DNA from: Sphingomonas aurea
Lineage (GTDB): Bacteria; Pseudomonadota; Alphaproteobacteria; Sphingomonadales; Sphingomonadaceae
NCBI RefSeq assembly: GCF_030678875.1
Contig: NZ_JAUUDS010000001.1
Span: 1-64,000 of the forward strand
Reading direction: 5' to 3'
DNA length: 64,000 nucleotides
Positions 46,953 to 55,418 of the stretch are shown here, in pieces; position 1 is the first letter of the stretch; each line of letters starts with the position of its first letter. A model generated the notes under the pieces. That model was not told where the DNA came from, did not search any database, and saw only the letters and a list, made by a program, of their open reading frames with translations. The translations under genes were made by a program, and so were the position numbers.

Positions 46953-48364
46953 TCGTCGCACAGGTCTGGGCGGGAAAGCGCTATGCTGTGCTGGGGCTGG
47001 CGCGTTCCGGCGCGGCAACCGTGCGCGCACTGGTGGCCGGTGGCGCCAGCGTGGTCGCGTGGGACAGCGACGAGGCGAAGCGCAACCAGATCCTCCCCGG
47101 CCCGGGGAGGGGGACCAGCGAAGCTGGTGGAGGGGGGGCTCCACGGGCGGATGCGTTTGCGGCGGTCCCCCTCCACCACCAGCCTGAGGCTGGCGGTCCC
47201 CCTCCCCGTGCCGGGGAGGATCTTAGTGTCGCGCCCCTCGACGACCTGACGGGATTCGACGCGCTGGTCGTGTCGCCGGGCGTGCCGCTCAACACTCATC
47301 CGCTCGCCGCGCAGGCGCGCGCCGCGGGCACTCCCGTCATCGGCGACATCGAGCTGTTCGCGCAGGCCCGTGCCGACCTGCCGCCGCACCGGGTGGTCGG
47401 CATTACCGGCACCAACGGCAAGTCGACCACCACCGCGCTGGTCCACCACATCTGCCGCACCGCCGGCCTGCCGACGCTGATGGGCGGCAATATCGGGCTT
47501 CCCATTCTCGCGCAGAAGCCGCTGCCGGCGGGCGGCGTCTATGTGCTGGAACTGTCGAGCTACCAGATCGACCTGACCCGGACCCTCGACTGCGATGTCG
47601 CGGTGCTGCTGAACGTCACCCCCGATCACCTCGACCGCTATGACGGCTTCGAAGCCTATGCCGCCTCGAAGGCGCGGCTGTTCGACATGCAGTCGGAAAA
47701 CCATGACGCGGTGATCGGCATCGGCGACGCGCCCTCCGTCGCCATCGCCCGCAGCCTGTCCGCCCGTGCCGAGCATCTGACCAAGATCGCGCCCGGCATC
47801 TGCCTCGACCAGCGCCGCTGGCCGTCGCTGCAAGGGCCGCACAACGCGCAGAACGCCCTCGCCGCAATCGCCGTCGCCAAGGCATTGGGGATCGCCGAGG
47901 TCGATATCGACCGCGCGCTCGCCAGCTTCGCCGGCCTGCCGCACCGGATGGAGACGATCGCCGTCCGGAGCGGCGTCAGCTTCGTCGACGATTCGAAAGC
48001 GACCAATCCCGAGAGCGCCGCTCCCGCGCTCGCCGCCTTCCCGCGCATCCACTGGATCGTCGGCGGCAAGGCGAAGGGCGACGATCTCGACGCCTGCGCC
48101 CCCCATTTCGGCCATGTCGTTCGCGCCTACACGATCGGCGAGGCGGGGCCGCGCTTCGGCGCGCTGCTGGCGGAGCACATGCCGGTGGAGGCGGCGGGCA
48201 CGCTCGACGCGGCCGTCACCGCCGCCGCTGCCGCTGCACGGCCGGGCGAGGTCGTGCTGCTATCGCCGGCCTGCGCCAGCTTCGATCAGTTCCGCGACTA
48301 TGAAGCGCGCGGTGCCGCGTTTCGCACCGCCGTCGACGCCTTGCCTGAGGGGGACGCCGCATGA
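46949..48364 (+). CDS. murD: UDP-MurNAc-L-Ala:D-Glu ligase with in-frame repeat insertion
   Basis: MurD adds D-glutamate to UDP-MurNAc-L-Ala. The GTG start overlaps the mraY stop. The N-terminal strand [13 protein letters not shown], the ATP loop [14 protein letters not shown] near 152 and [11 protein letters not shown] near 220 are conserved. The chain has 471 residues; without residues 48-91 it would be 427, the usual size. Those 44 residues ([10 protein letters not shown] to RAGED) are exactly encoded by palindromic element copy B. They lie in the N-terminal UDP-binding domain, apparently replacing nothing. The gene reads through without a frameshift. Confidence 0.93.
   Translation: MIVAQVWAGKRYAVLGLARSGAATVRALVAGGASVVAWDSDEAKRNQILPGPGRGTSEAGGGGAPRADAFAAVPLHHQPEAGGPPPRAGEDLSVAPLDDLTGFDALVVSPGVPLNTHPLAAQARAAGTPVIGDIELFAQARADLPPHRVVGITGTNGKSTTTALVHHICRTAGLPTLMGGNIGLPILAQKPLPAGGVYVLELSSYQIDLTRTLDCDVAVLLNVTPDHLDRYDGFEAYAASKARLFDMQSENHDAVIGIGDAPSVAIARSLSARAEHLTKIAPGICLDQRRWPSLQGPHNAQNALAAIAVAKALGIAEVDIDRALASFAGLPHRMETIAVRSGVSFVDDSKATNPESAAPALAAFPRIHWIVGGKAKGDDLDACAPHFGHVVRAYTIGEAGPRFGALLAEHMPVEAAGTLDAAVTAAAAAARPGEVVLLSPACASFDQFRDYEARGAAFRTAVDALPEGDAA
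47090..47221. repeat. Palindromic element, copy B, inside murD
   Basis: This has 27-nt terminal arms at 47090-47116 and 47195-47221 with one mismatch. The inner hairpins CCAGCgaaGCTGG and CCAGCCtgaGGCTGG differ in sequence from those of copy A but keep the pairing, and the GGTGGAGGGGG/CCCCCTCCACC stem is kept. The element is 132 nt, a multiple of three, and translates without stops as MurD residues 48-91. Confidence 0.95.
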
Positions 48365-49602
48365 CCGATGTCGCACGCGGACCAGACGCGAAGGGCCAGC
48401 GCGAGCGGCTGATGGCGCAGGTCAAGAAGCGCGGCGGTCGCGGCGATCGCTCGCCGCTCGGCACCTGGTTCTGGGACATCGACCGGATGCTCCTGCTGCT
48501 CACCCTGTTCCTGATCGCGATCGGCCTGATCGCGGTGGCGGCGGCCAGCCCCGCGACCGCGGTCCGCTACTCGGGCGACAAGCACAAGATCGCGCCGCTC
48601 TATTATTTCTGGCGCCAGCTGATGTGGGTCGGCGTGTCGCTGCCCGTCCTGTTCGGGGTATCGATGCTGCCGGTCGTACAGGCGCGGCGGCTCGCGGTGT
48701 CCGGAGCGATCTTCTTCTTCGGACTGCTCGCGCTGACCCCGCTGATCGGAGTGGAGAAGAACGGCGCGAAGCGCTGGCTGGAGTTCGGCATCTCGCAGGT
48801 GCAGCCGTCCGAGTTCCTGAAACCGCTGTTCATCGTCACCGTGGCCTGGCTCCTGTCGCTGAAGGCCAAGGATCGCGAGCTGCCGACCGTGCTCATCACC
48901 GGCGGGATGACCGGCATGATCGCCGTGGTGCTGATGCTACAGCCTGATTTCGGCCAGACGGTGATCTTCTGCGCGGTGTGGATGGCCCTGCTGATGATCG
49001 CGGGCACGCCGATGCGCGTTCTGGTCGGGCTGACCGCGATGGTGCCGGCCGGGCTGGTCGCGGCCTATCTGTTCTACGGCACCGCGCGCGCGCGGATCGA
49101 CGCCTTCCTGTTTCCCTCGGTTGAGGGGGAGGGGGCGGCCGACCATTTCCAGGTCGATGCCGCGCACCGCACGCTGACTTCGGGCGGCTGGACCGGGACG
49201 GGGCCGGGAGCAGGATCGGCGAAATTCGGCCTGCCGGAGGCGCATACCGACTATATCTTCTCGGTCATCGGCGAGGAGTTCGGGCTGATCGCCTGCTCGG
49301 TGGTCGCCCTGGTGTTCCTGGCCATCGTCGTGCGTGTGTTCGTCAAGTTGCTGGACGAGCAGGACGAATTCAAGCTGCTCGCCGCCGCCGGCCTCGCCAC
49401 CCAGTTCGGCGCGCAGGCGCTCGTCTCGATGGCGGTCAACACCGGGCTGGCCCCGTCGAAGGGCATGACCCTGCCCTTCATCAGCTATGGCGGCTCGTCG
49501 ATGATCGCGCTGTCGATCGGGATGGGCTTGCTCCTGGCCTTCACCCGTCGCAATCCGTTCCTGACGCGGTCACCTTATGTGGTCCGCTGGAGCGGCGAAT
49601 GA
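48361..49602 (+). CDS. ftsW: SEDS peptidoglycan polymerase FtsW
   Basis: FtsW polymerises septal peptidoglycan from lipid II. The 413-residue membrane protein has about ten hydrophobic segments. SEDS motifs present are NGAKRWLEFGISQVQPSEFLKP near 126-147 (shortened), MLQPDFGQTVI near 192, PEAHTDYIFSVIGEEFGL near 290 and SYGGSSMIALSIGMGLLL near 378. An N-terminal cytoplasmic region of about 40 residues (KKRGGRGDRSPLG) is longer than in some homologues. ATGA overlaps occur at both ends. Confidence 0.95.
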   Translation: MTDVARGPDAKGQRERLMAQVKKRGGRGDRSPLGTWFWDIDRMLLLLTLFLIAIGLIAVAAASPATAVRYSGDKHKIAPLYYFWRQLMWVGVSLPVLFGVSMLPVVQARRLAVSGAIFFFGLLALTPLIGVEKNGAKRWLEFGISQVQPSEFLKPLFIVTVAWLLSLKAKDRELPTVLITGGMTGMIAVVLMLQPDFGQTVIFCAVWMALLMIAGTPMRVLVGLTAMVPAGLVAAYLFYGTARARIDAFLFPSVEGEGAADHFQVDAAHRTLTSGGWTGTGPGAGSAKFGLPEAHTDYIFSVIGEEFGLIACSVVALVFLAIVVRVFVKLLDEQDEFKLLAAAGLATQFGAQALVSMAVNTGLAPSKGMTLPFISYGGSSMIALSIGMGLLLAFTRRNPFLTRSPYVVRWSGE

Positions 49603-50738
49603 GCAAACATTACGTATTGGCGGCGGGTGGCACGGGCGGACACATGGTTCCCGCCGCCGCCCTCGCCACCGAACTGACGAAGCGCGGGCATCACGTCGCC
49701 CTCGTCTCCGACGCGCGCGGCGTACGCTTCCCCGGCCTGTTCGACGGGGTGCAGACCCATGTCCTGCCCGCGGGGCGCTTCGCCGGCGGCCCGCTCGGCT
49801 ACGCGAAGGCGCTGCGCGAGATGTGGCGCGGCCGGGCGATGGCGCGCGAGCTGTACCGCAATTTCCGTCCCGCCGCCGTGATCGGCTTCGGCGGCTATCC
49901 GGCGATGCCGGCGCTGCTGGCGGCGTTTGCCGAGAAGATCCCGACCGCGGTGCACGAGCAGAACGCCGTGCTCGGCCGCGTCAACCGGCTGGTCGCGCGC
50001 CGCGTCGACGCGATCGCCACCTCGTACGAGCGGACCGAGCGCCTGCCCGAGAAGCTGATCGCCAAGAGCCATCTCGTCGGTAATCCGGTGCGCGAGGCGG
50101 TGCTGGGCCTGCGTGCCAAACCCTATCCGCTCCTGGAGGAGGACGGCATCTTCCGCGTGCTGGTCACCGGCGGCAGCCAGGGGGCAAGCGTACTGAGCGA
50201 GGTGGTGCCCGACGGGCTCGCCATGCTGCCGCCGACCTTCCGCCGCCGGCTGCAGGTGACGCATCAGGCGCGGATCGAGGATATCGACGCCGCCCGCGCG
50301 CAATATGCCGAGCATCAGATCGCGGCCGAGCTTGCGACCTATCTGCCCGACCTGCCCGAGCAATTGGCCTGGGCGCATCTGGTCATCGCGCGTGCCGGCG
50401 CCTCGACCATCGCCGAACTGACCGCGGCGGGGCGGCCGGCGATCCTGGTGCCGCTGCCGTCTGCCACCGACGATCACCAGACCGCCAACGCACGCGAGAT
50501 GACCGACGCGGGCGGCGCGCGGACGATCGCGCAGAAGAGCTTCACCGCGGTCGAACTGGCCAAGCAAATGCAGAAGCTGGGTCTCGACCCGCAGGCGCTG
50601 GAAAATGCCGCCGGTCGCGCCAAGAGCGTCGGTCGCCCCCACGCGGTCGGCGACCTCGCCGACCTGGTCGAGAGCCTCGACGCCCCCCGCGCGCGCCTGC
50701 CGGTCGCGGTCCGCCAGCAGAAGGTGGCGTTCGCATGA
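49599..50738 (+). CDS. murG: Lipid II synthase MurG
   Basis: MurG transfers GlcNAc to lipid I at the inner face of the membrane. The 379-residue GT28 enzyme has [17 protein letters not shown] near residue 10, [15 protein letters not shown] near 90, [16 protein letters not shown] near 190, and the C-terminal [20 protein letters not shown] near 265. The ATG overlaps the ftsW stop. The gene ends 14 nt before palindromic element copy C. Confidence 0.95.
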   Translation: MSKHYVLAAGGTGGHMVPAAALATELTKRGHHVALVSDARGVRFPGLFDGVQTHVLPAGRFAGGPLGYAKALREMWRGRAMARELYRNFRPAAVIGFGGYPAMPALLAAFAEKIPTAVHEQNAVLGRVNRLVARRVDAIATSYERTERLPEKLIAKSHLVGNPVREAVLGLRAKPYPLLEEDGIFRVLVTGGSQGASVLSEVVPDGLAMLPPTFRRRLQVTHQARIEDIDAARAQYAEHQIAAELATYLPDLPEQLAWAHLVIARAGASTIAELTAAGRPAILVPLPSATDDHQTANAREMTDAGGARTIAQKSFTAVELAKQMQKLGLDPQALENAAGRAKSVGRPHAVGDLADLVESLDAPRARLPVAVRQQKVAFA

Positions 50739-50752
50739 GGCTGCAATCTCAA

Positions 50753-50886
50753 ATCCTCCCCGGCACGGGGAGGGGGACCGCTCGCGCAGCGAGTGGTGGA
50801 GGGGGTTCGCGGCAAACGGCCCGCCTGCCGCACTCCCCCTCCACCACCGCTTCGCGGCGGTCCCCCTCCCCGCAAGCGGGGAGGAT
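50753..50886. repeat. Palindromic element, copy C, at the murG/murC junction
   Basis: The left arm at 50753-50779 is identical to that of copy A; the right arm at 50859-50886 is 28 nt with a CGCAAGCG tip. Inner stems are GCTCgcgcaGAGT-like on the left and CCGCttcGCGG on the right. The core appears to read in the opposite orientation to copies A and B. The element fills the gap between murG and murC. Confidence 0.9.
50878..50885 (+). promoter_or_regulatory. Element-borne ribosome binding site of murC
   Basis: GGGGAGGA at 50878-50885 is the outer end of palindromic element copy C and stands four nt before the murC ATG at 50890. Confidence 0.8.
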
Positions 50887-50889
50887 CTG

Positions 50890-52293
50890 ATGCGCGGCGT
50901 CGCGACCGATATCGGCACGATCCACTTCGTCGGCATCGGCGGGATCGGCATGTCCGGCATCGCCGAGGTGATGAAGAATCTCGGCTACAGCGTGCAGGGC
51001 TCCGACGTGGCCGAGGGCTATGTCGTACAGGGGCTGCGCGCCAAGGGCATCCCCGTCGCGATCGGCCACGCCGCGCAGAATATCGGCGATGCGGCGGTGG
51101 TGGTCGTCTCGACCGCGATCACCCGCTCCAATCCGGAGGTCGAGGCGGCGCTGGAACGCCGCATTCCCGTCGTCCGCCGGGCGGAAATGCTCGCCGAGCT
51201 GATGCGGCTGAAATCGACCGTCGCGGTCGCCGGCACCCATGGCAAGACGACGACGACCAGCATGGTCGCCGCGCTGCTCGACGCGGGCGGGGTCGACCCG
51301 ACCGTCATCAACGGCGGCATCATCAACAGCTATGGCTCGAACGCCCGGCTCGGTGCGTCGGACTGGATGGTGGTGGAAGCCGACGAGAGCGACGGCAGCT
51401 TCCTGCGCCTCGACGGCACGATCGCGGTCGTCACCAACATCGATCCCGAGCATCTCGACCATTATGGCTCGTTCGATGCGGTGAAGGATGCGTTCGTCGA
51501 GTTCGTCGAGAACGTGCCCTTCTACGGCGCGGCGATCCTGTGCCTCGACCATCCCGAGGTGCAGAACGTCCTGCCGCGTGTGCGCGACCGCCGCGTCGTC
51601 ACCTATGGCTTCTCGGCGCAGGCAGACGTGCGCGGCGTCAATGTGACGCCAATTCCTGGCGGCAACCGCTTCGAGTGTCTGGTGCGCAGCCGCGACGGCA
51701 GCGTCCGTTCGATCGAGGGGATCGAGCTGCCGATGCCCGGCCGCCACAACGTCCAGAACGCGCTGGCCGCAATCGGCGTCGCGCTGGAACTGGGTATCGA
51801 TGACGCGACGATCCAGCGCGGGTTCGAGGCATTCGGCGGGGTGAAGCGTCGCTTCACCAAGGTCGGCGAGGTAGCCGGCGCCACGGTGATCGACGATTAC
51901 GGCCACCATCCGGTCGAGATCCGCGCCGTGCTCGCCGCCGCGCGCGAGGGCGTGCAGGGCAGGGTGATCGCGGTCGTCCAGCCGCACCGCTACTCGCGGC
52001 TCGGCAATCTGATGGAGGAGTTCCAGACCGCGTTCAACGACGCCGACCGGGTGCTCGTGACGCCGGTCTATGCGGCGGGCGAGGCGCCGGTCGAGGGGGT
52101 CGACGCCGACGCGCTGGTCGCCGGGCTGAAGCGCCGCGGCCACCGCAACGCCGCGATCGTCGCCGATGCCGATGCGCTCGCGGCAGAACTGGCCGCGGAC
52201 CTGCGCGCGGGCGACATGATCGTCTGCCTGGGCGCGGGCGATATTACGAAATGGGCGGCGGGCCTTGCCGACGCGATCGGCGGCCGGCGATGA
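50890..52293 (+). CDS. murC: UDP-MurNAc:L-Ala ligase
   Basis: MurC adds the first amino acid, L-Ala, to UDP-MurNAc. Start ATG 50890 ([20 protein letters not shown]) directly follows copy C and gives 467 residues; the open frame continues upstream through the element but is antiframe to murG. Motifs: [14 protein letters not shown] near 16, [19 protein letters not shown] near 114, [13 protein letters not shown] near 160, [11 protein letters not shown] near 181 and [10 protein letters not shown] near 335. The stop overlaps the next small gene. Confidence 0.95.
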   Translation: MRGVATDIGTIHFVGIGGIGMSGIAEVMKNLGYSVQGSDVAEGYVVQGLRAKGIPVAIGHAAQNIGDAAVVVVSTAITRSNPEVEAALERRIPVVRRAEMLAELMRLKSTVAVAGTHGKTTTTSMVAALLDAGGVDPTVINGGIINSYGSNARLGASDWMVVEADESDGSFLRLDGTIAVVTNIDPEHLDHYGSFDAVKDAFVEFVENVPFYGAAILCLDHPEVQNVLPRVRDRRVVTYGFSAQADVRGVNVTPIPGGNRFECLVRSRDGSVRSIEGIELPMPGRHNVQNALAAIGVALELGIDDATIQRGFEAFGGVKRRFTKVGEVAGATVIDDYGHHPVEIRAVLAAAREGVQGRVIAVVQPHRYSRLGNLMEEFQTAFNDADRVLVTPVYAAGEAPVEGVDADALVAGLKRRGHRNAAIVADADALAAELAADLRAGDMIVCLGAGDITKWAAGLADAIGGRR

Positions 52294-52490
52294 CCGACTG
52301 GTTTAAGGCATCGGTCGATTTCCAGAAGCAGATGCTCGACGCACAGCGCCGCGCACTCGACGTCGGCACGCAGGCGACCAGGGCCGGCGACGCGATGGTC
52401 GAGGCGCAGGAGGCGGCGCGCAAGGCGGCCGAGGCGAATCTGGCCGCGTGGCAGGCGTGGACGCGGCTGTGGGGCGTCGGGCCGTGGTGA
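52290..52490 (+). CDS. Small amphipathic protein of unknown function in the dcw cluster
   Basis: This 66-residue protein (from [20 protein letters not shown] to the Trp-rich end RLWGVGPW) has no signal peptide. Its body is Ala-rich and almost entirely helical in character, with heptad-like spacing ([39 protein letters not shown]), and recalls phasin or coiled-coil proteins. Its ATG overlaps the murC stop (ATGA 52290-52293) and its TGA overlaps the murB GTG, so it is translated as part of the operon. I recognise no family. A role in the divisome is only a guess. Confidence 0.7.
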   Translation: MTDWFKASVDFQKQMLDAQRRALDVGTQATRAGDAMVEAQEAARKAAEANLAAWQAWTRLWGVGPW

Positions 52491-53371
52491 CCATGCCGCC
52501 GGTCCGCGGCCGGCTGACCCCGAATGCGCCACTCGCGCCGCTGGTCTGGTTCAAGACCGGCGGTGCGGCCGAGTGGCTGTTCGAGCCTGCCGATGCCGAC
52601 GACCTGGCCGATTTTCTGCGTGCGCTCGACCCGACGGTGCCGGTCTGGCCGTTGGGGCTGGGGTCGAACCTGATCGTCCGCGACGGTGGCGTGCCGGGCG
52701 TGGTCGTGCGGCTGGGCAAGCCCTTCGCGAAGGTCGACCGGCTGGACGCCACCACCCTGTCCTGCGGTGGCGGGGCGAGCGGCATCCTCGTCTCCTCGAC
52801 CGCGCGCGATGCCGGGATCGGCGGGATCGAGTTCCTGCGGTCGATCCCCGGCACGGTCGGCGGCTTCGTGCGGATGAACGGCGGCGCCTATGGGCGCGAG
52901 GTAGCCGACATCCTGCGCCGTGCGACGGTGGTGCTGCGCAGCGGCGAGCGGGTCGAACTGGCGGCGGCCGATCTCGGCTACACCTATCGGCATTCCGCGC
53001 TGCCCGACGGCGCGATCGTGATCGACGCGGTGTTCGCCGGCCACCCGGCCGAACCCGCCGCGGTCGGCGCCGAGATGGACCGCATCGCCGCCGAGCGCGA
53101 GGCTTCGCAGCCACTGCGATCGAAGACCGGTGGCTCAACCTTCAAGAACCCGGCCGGGCACAAGGCATGGGCGCTGGTCGACGCGGCCGGCTGTCGCGGA
53201 CTGACCCGCGGCGGCGCACAGGTGTCGGAGAAGCACTGCAACTTCCTGCTCAACCTCGGTTCGGCGACCAGCGCCGATATCGAGGCGCTGGGCGAGGAGG
53301 TCCGCGACCGGGTGCGGGCGCAGTCGGGCGTGACGCTGGAGTGGGAAATCCAGCGAGTGGGGTTGGCATGA
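52487..53371 (+). CDS. murB: UDP-MurNAc dehydrogenase (UDP-GlcNAc-enolpyruvate reductase)
   Basis: MurB reduces UDP-GlcNAc-enolpyruvate to UDP-MurNAc with NADPH and FAD. GTG 52487 overlaps the small-gene stop (294 residues); ATG 52493 is two codons later and equally possible. Motifs: WFKTGGAAEWLFEPAD near 22, GLGSNLIVRDGGVPGV near 58, GGIEFLRSIPGTVGGFVRMNGGAYG near 118 (shortened) and KTGGSTFKNPAGHKAW near 212 with the catalytic Ser. It is a type IIa-like form without the extra C-terminal loop. Confidence 0.94.
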   Translation: MTMPPVRGRLTPNAPLAPLVWFKTGGAAEWLFEPADADDLADFLRALDPTVPVWPLGLGSNLIVRDGGVPGVVVRLGKPFAKVDRLDATTLSCGGGASGILVSSTARDAGIGGIEFLRSIPGTVGGFVRMNGGAYGREVADILRRATVVLRSGERVELAAADLGYTYRHSALPDGAIVIDAVFAGHPAEPAAVGAEMDRIAAEREASQPLRSKTGGSTFKNPAGHKAWALVDAAGCRGLTRGGAQVSEKHCNFLLNLGSATSADIEALGEEVRDRVRAQSGVTLEWEIQRVGLA

Positions 53372-53385
53372 TGATCGCAACCCAG

Positions 53386-53520
53386 ATCCTCCCCGGCACG
53401 GGGAGGGGGACCATGCGCAGCATGGTGGAGGGGGATCGCCGCGAACGATCTGCTTGTGGAGGCCCCCCTCCACCCCTCGGCTGGCGCCGAGCGGTCCCCC
53501 TCCCCGCGAGCGGGGAGGAG
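53386..53520. repeat. Palindromic element, copy D, at the murB/ddl junction
   Basis: The left arm at 53386-53412 is identical to that of copy A. The right arm at 53493-53520 has a CGCGAGCG tip and ends GGGGAGGAG. Inner hairpins are CCATGCgcaGCATGG and CTCGGctggcGCCGAG. The core seems inverted relative to copies A and B. The element takes up all but about 19 nt of the murB/ddl gap. Confidence 0.92.
53512..53519 (+). promoter_or_regulatory. Element-borne ribosome binding site of ddl
   Basis: GGGGAGGA at 53512-53519 is the outer end of palindromic element copy D and lies six nt before the ddl ATG at 53526. A second in-frame ATG at 53532 would have a 12-nt spacing. Confidence 0.78.
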
Positions 53521-53525
53521 TTTTG

Positions 53526-54455
53526 ATGACGATGCATATCGCGGTTCTGATGGGCGGCTGGTCGGCCGAGCGTCCGGTGTCGCTGCAATCGGGCGCGGGT
53601 GTCGCCGATGCGCTCGAATCCCTCGGCCACCGCGTCACCCGCATCGACATGGACCGCGATGTCGCTGCGCGTCTGGCAGGGGCGAAGCCCGACCTGGTGT
53701 TCAACGCGCTCCACGGTTCGCCGGGGGAGGATGGCACCGTCCAAGGCCTCATGGACCTGATGGGCCTGCGCTACACCCATTCCGGGCTCGCCACCTCGGT
53801 CATCGCGATCGACAAGGTACTGACCAAGCAGGCTTTGGTCCCGCACGGCATCCCGATGCCCGGCGGGCGCATCGTCAAATCCGCCGACCTGTTCCAGCGC
53901 GACCCGCTGCCACGCCCCTATGTGCTGAAGCCCGTCAACGAGGGTTCCTCGGTCGGCGTCGCGATCGTGACGGCGGACGGCAATTATGGCGACCCGATCG
54001 CGCCCGATGCCAAGGGCCCGTGGCAGGAATTCGACGAGCTGCTCGCCGAGCCCTATATCCGTGGGCGCGAGCTGACGACGGCGGTGCTCGGCAACCGTGC
54101 CCTCGGCGTCACCGAGCTGATCCCGAAGAACGGCTGGTATGACTTCGACGCCAAATATACCGATGGCCTGACCGAGCATGTCTGCCCGGCCCGCATCCCC
54201 GACGAGATCGCCGACGCGTGCAAGGCGCTGGCGCTGGAGGCGCACCGGCTGCTGGGCTGCAAGGGCACCAGCCGCTCCGACTTCCGCTGGGACGACGAGC
54301 GCGGCGTCGACGGGCTGTTCCTGCTCGAGGTGAATACCCAGCCCGGCATGACCGCGCTCAGCCTGGTGCCCGAACAGGGGCGGCATGTCGGCCTTTCCTA
54401 TGCCCAGCTGGTACAGGCGATCGTCGATGAGGCGATGAAGGACGGTGTGGGATGA
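53526..54455 (+). CDS. ddl: D-alanine-D-alanine ligase
   Basis: Ddl joins two D-Ala molecules using ATP. Start ATG 53526 gives 309 residues. The ATP-grasp features are LMGGWSAERPVSL near 8, NALHGSPGEDGTVQGLMDLMGL near 61 (shortened), KPVNEGSSVGVAIV near 137 and the metal site FLLEVNTQPGMTALSLVPEQ near 266. The usual NTLPGMT appears as NTQPGMT. The stop overlaps the ftsQ ATG. Confidence 0.95.
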   Translation: MTMHIAVLMGGWSAERPVSLQSGAGVADALESLGHRVTRIDMDRDVAARLAGAKPDLVFNALHGSPGEDGTVQGLMDLMGLRYTHSGLATSVIAIDKVLTKQALVPHGIPMPGGRIVKSADLFQRDPLPRPYVLKPVNEGSSVGVAIVTADGNYGDPIAPDAKGPWQEFDELLAEPYIRGRELTTAVLGNRALGVTELIPKNGWYDFDAKYTDGLTEHVCPARIPDEIADACKALALEAHRLLGCKGTSRSDFRWDDERGVDGLFLLEVNTQPGMTALSLVPEQGRHVGLSYAQLVQAIVDEAMKDGVG

Positions 54456-55384
54456 GCCGCACGATCAGGCGCGGCGCGCCGCCCAAACGGCCGGCCCCAC
54501 GACGGCGCCAGCCCGCCAAGAAGGTGTCGATGATCGACCGGCTGGTCACGCGCCTGCCGGTCAGCGAGCAGACGCTGCGCCGCGCCGTCACCTGGACGAT
54601 CACCGGCGCGGTCGGCGTCGGCGCGGTCGTGGCGGCCGGCTGGCTGGGCGTGCCGGCGATGGTCGGCGCCGCGCTCGCCGAGACGGCGGGGCAGGCCGGG
54701 CTGCGCGTCCAGCAGATCGAGATCACCGGGCTGAAGCGGATGGACCGGATGACCGTCTATGCCGTCGCGCTCGACCAGCAGACGCGGGCGATGCCGCTGG
54801 TCGATCTGGAGGACGTGCGCCAGAAGCTGCTCCGCTATGGCTGGATCGCCGACGCGCACGTCTCGCGCCGGCTGCCCGACACGCTGCTGATCGACATCGT
54901 CGAGCGGACGCCCGCGGCAGTGTGGCAGGATCGCGGCGAACTGACCCTGATCGACGCGTCGGGCGTGCTGCTGGAGCCGGTGCGCGCCGATGCGATCCCC
55001 GACCTGCCGCTCATCATCGGGCCGGGCGCCGATCGGCAGGAGGCGAGCTACCAGTCGCTGCTCGCCGCCGCGCCTGCGCTGAAGCCGCGAATCCGCGCCG
55101 CGACCTGGATCGGCAATCGCCGCTGGGACCTGACCTTCGACAGCGGCGAGGTGCTCGCCCTGCCGGAGGAGGAGGCGCCGCGCGCGCTGGTTCGCTTTGC
55201 GGAATTGGACGGCGCGCGGCCGCTGCTGGGGCGCGGCTGGCTGCGCTTCGACATGCGCGATCCGGCCAAGCTGGTTGCGCGCAAGCCCGGTTTGAATCAG
55301 AACCACGCTTTGGCCGAGCCGGCGCAGATCGGCGCTGGCGCGGAACCGGCCACGACTGGCAATGGCGCACCGGGCGAAGGTTGA
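54452..55384 (+). CDS. ftsQ: Cell division protein FtsQ
   Basis: FtsQ is a bitopic divisome protein with a periplasmic POTRA domain. The 310-residue protein has a basic cytoplasmic N-terminus (PKRPAPRRRQPAKK), a membrane segment at about 48-75, and the POTRA region beginning near LRVQQIEITGLKRMDRMTVY (about 88). ALDQQTRAMPLVDLEDVR and SRRLPDTLLIDIVERTPAAVW near 140 follow. It ends in a Gly/Ala-rich tail. The start overlaps the ddl stop; ftsA begins 34 nt downstream. Confidence 0.93.
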   Translation: MSRTIRRGAPPKRPAPRRRQPAKKVSMIDRLVTRLPVSEQTLRRAVTWTITGAVGVGAVVAAGWLGVPAMVGAALAETAGQAGLRVQQIEITGLKRMDRMTVYAVALDQQTRAMPLVDLEDVRQKLLRYGWIADAHVSRRLPDTLLIDIVERTPAAVWQDRGELTLIDASGVLLEPVRADAIPDLPLIIGPGADRQEASYQSLLAAAPALKPRIRAATWIGNRRWDLTFDSGEVLALPEEEAPRALVRFAELDGARPLLGRGWLRFDMRDPAKLVARKPGLNQNHALAEPAQIGAGAEPATTGNGAPGEG

Positions 55385-55418
55385 ATATTGGGGCTGAGCG
55401 GGCTCTGGGGGACGGAAC

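Noticed and set aside
28858..53520. Possible CRISPR array from the repeated palindromes
   Set aside because: The repeats are palindromic, far apart and not separated by short unique spacers of equal length. No cas genes are present.
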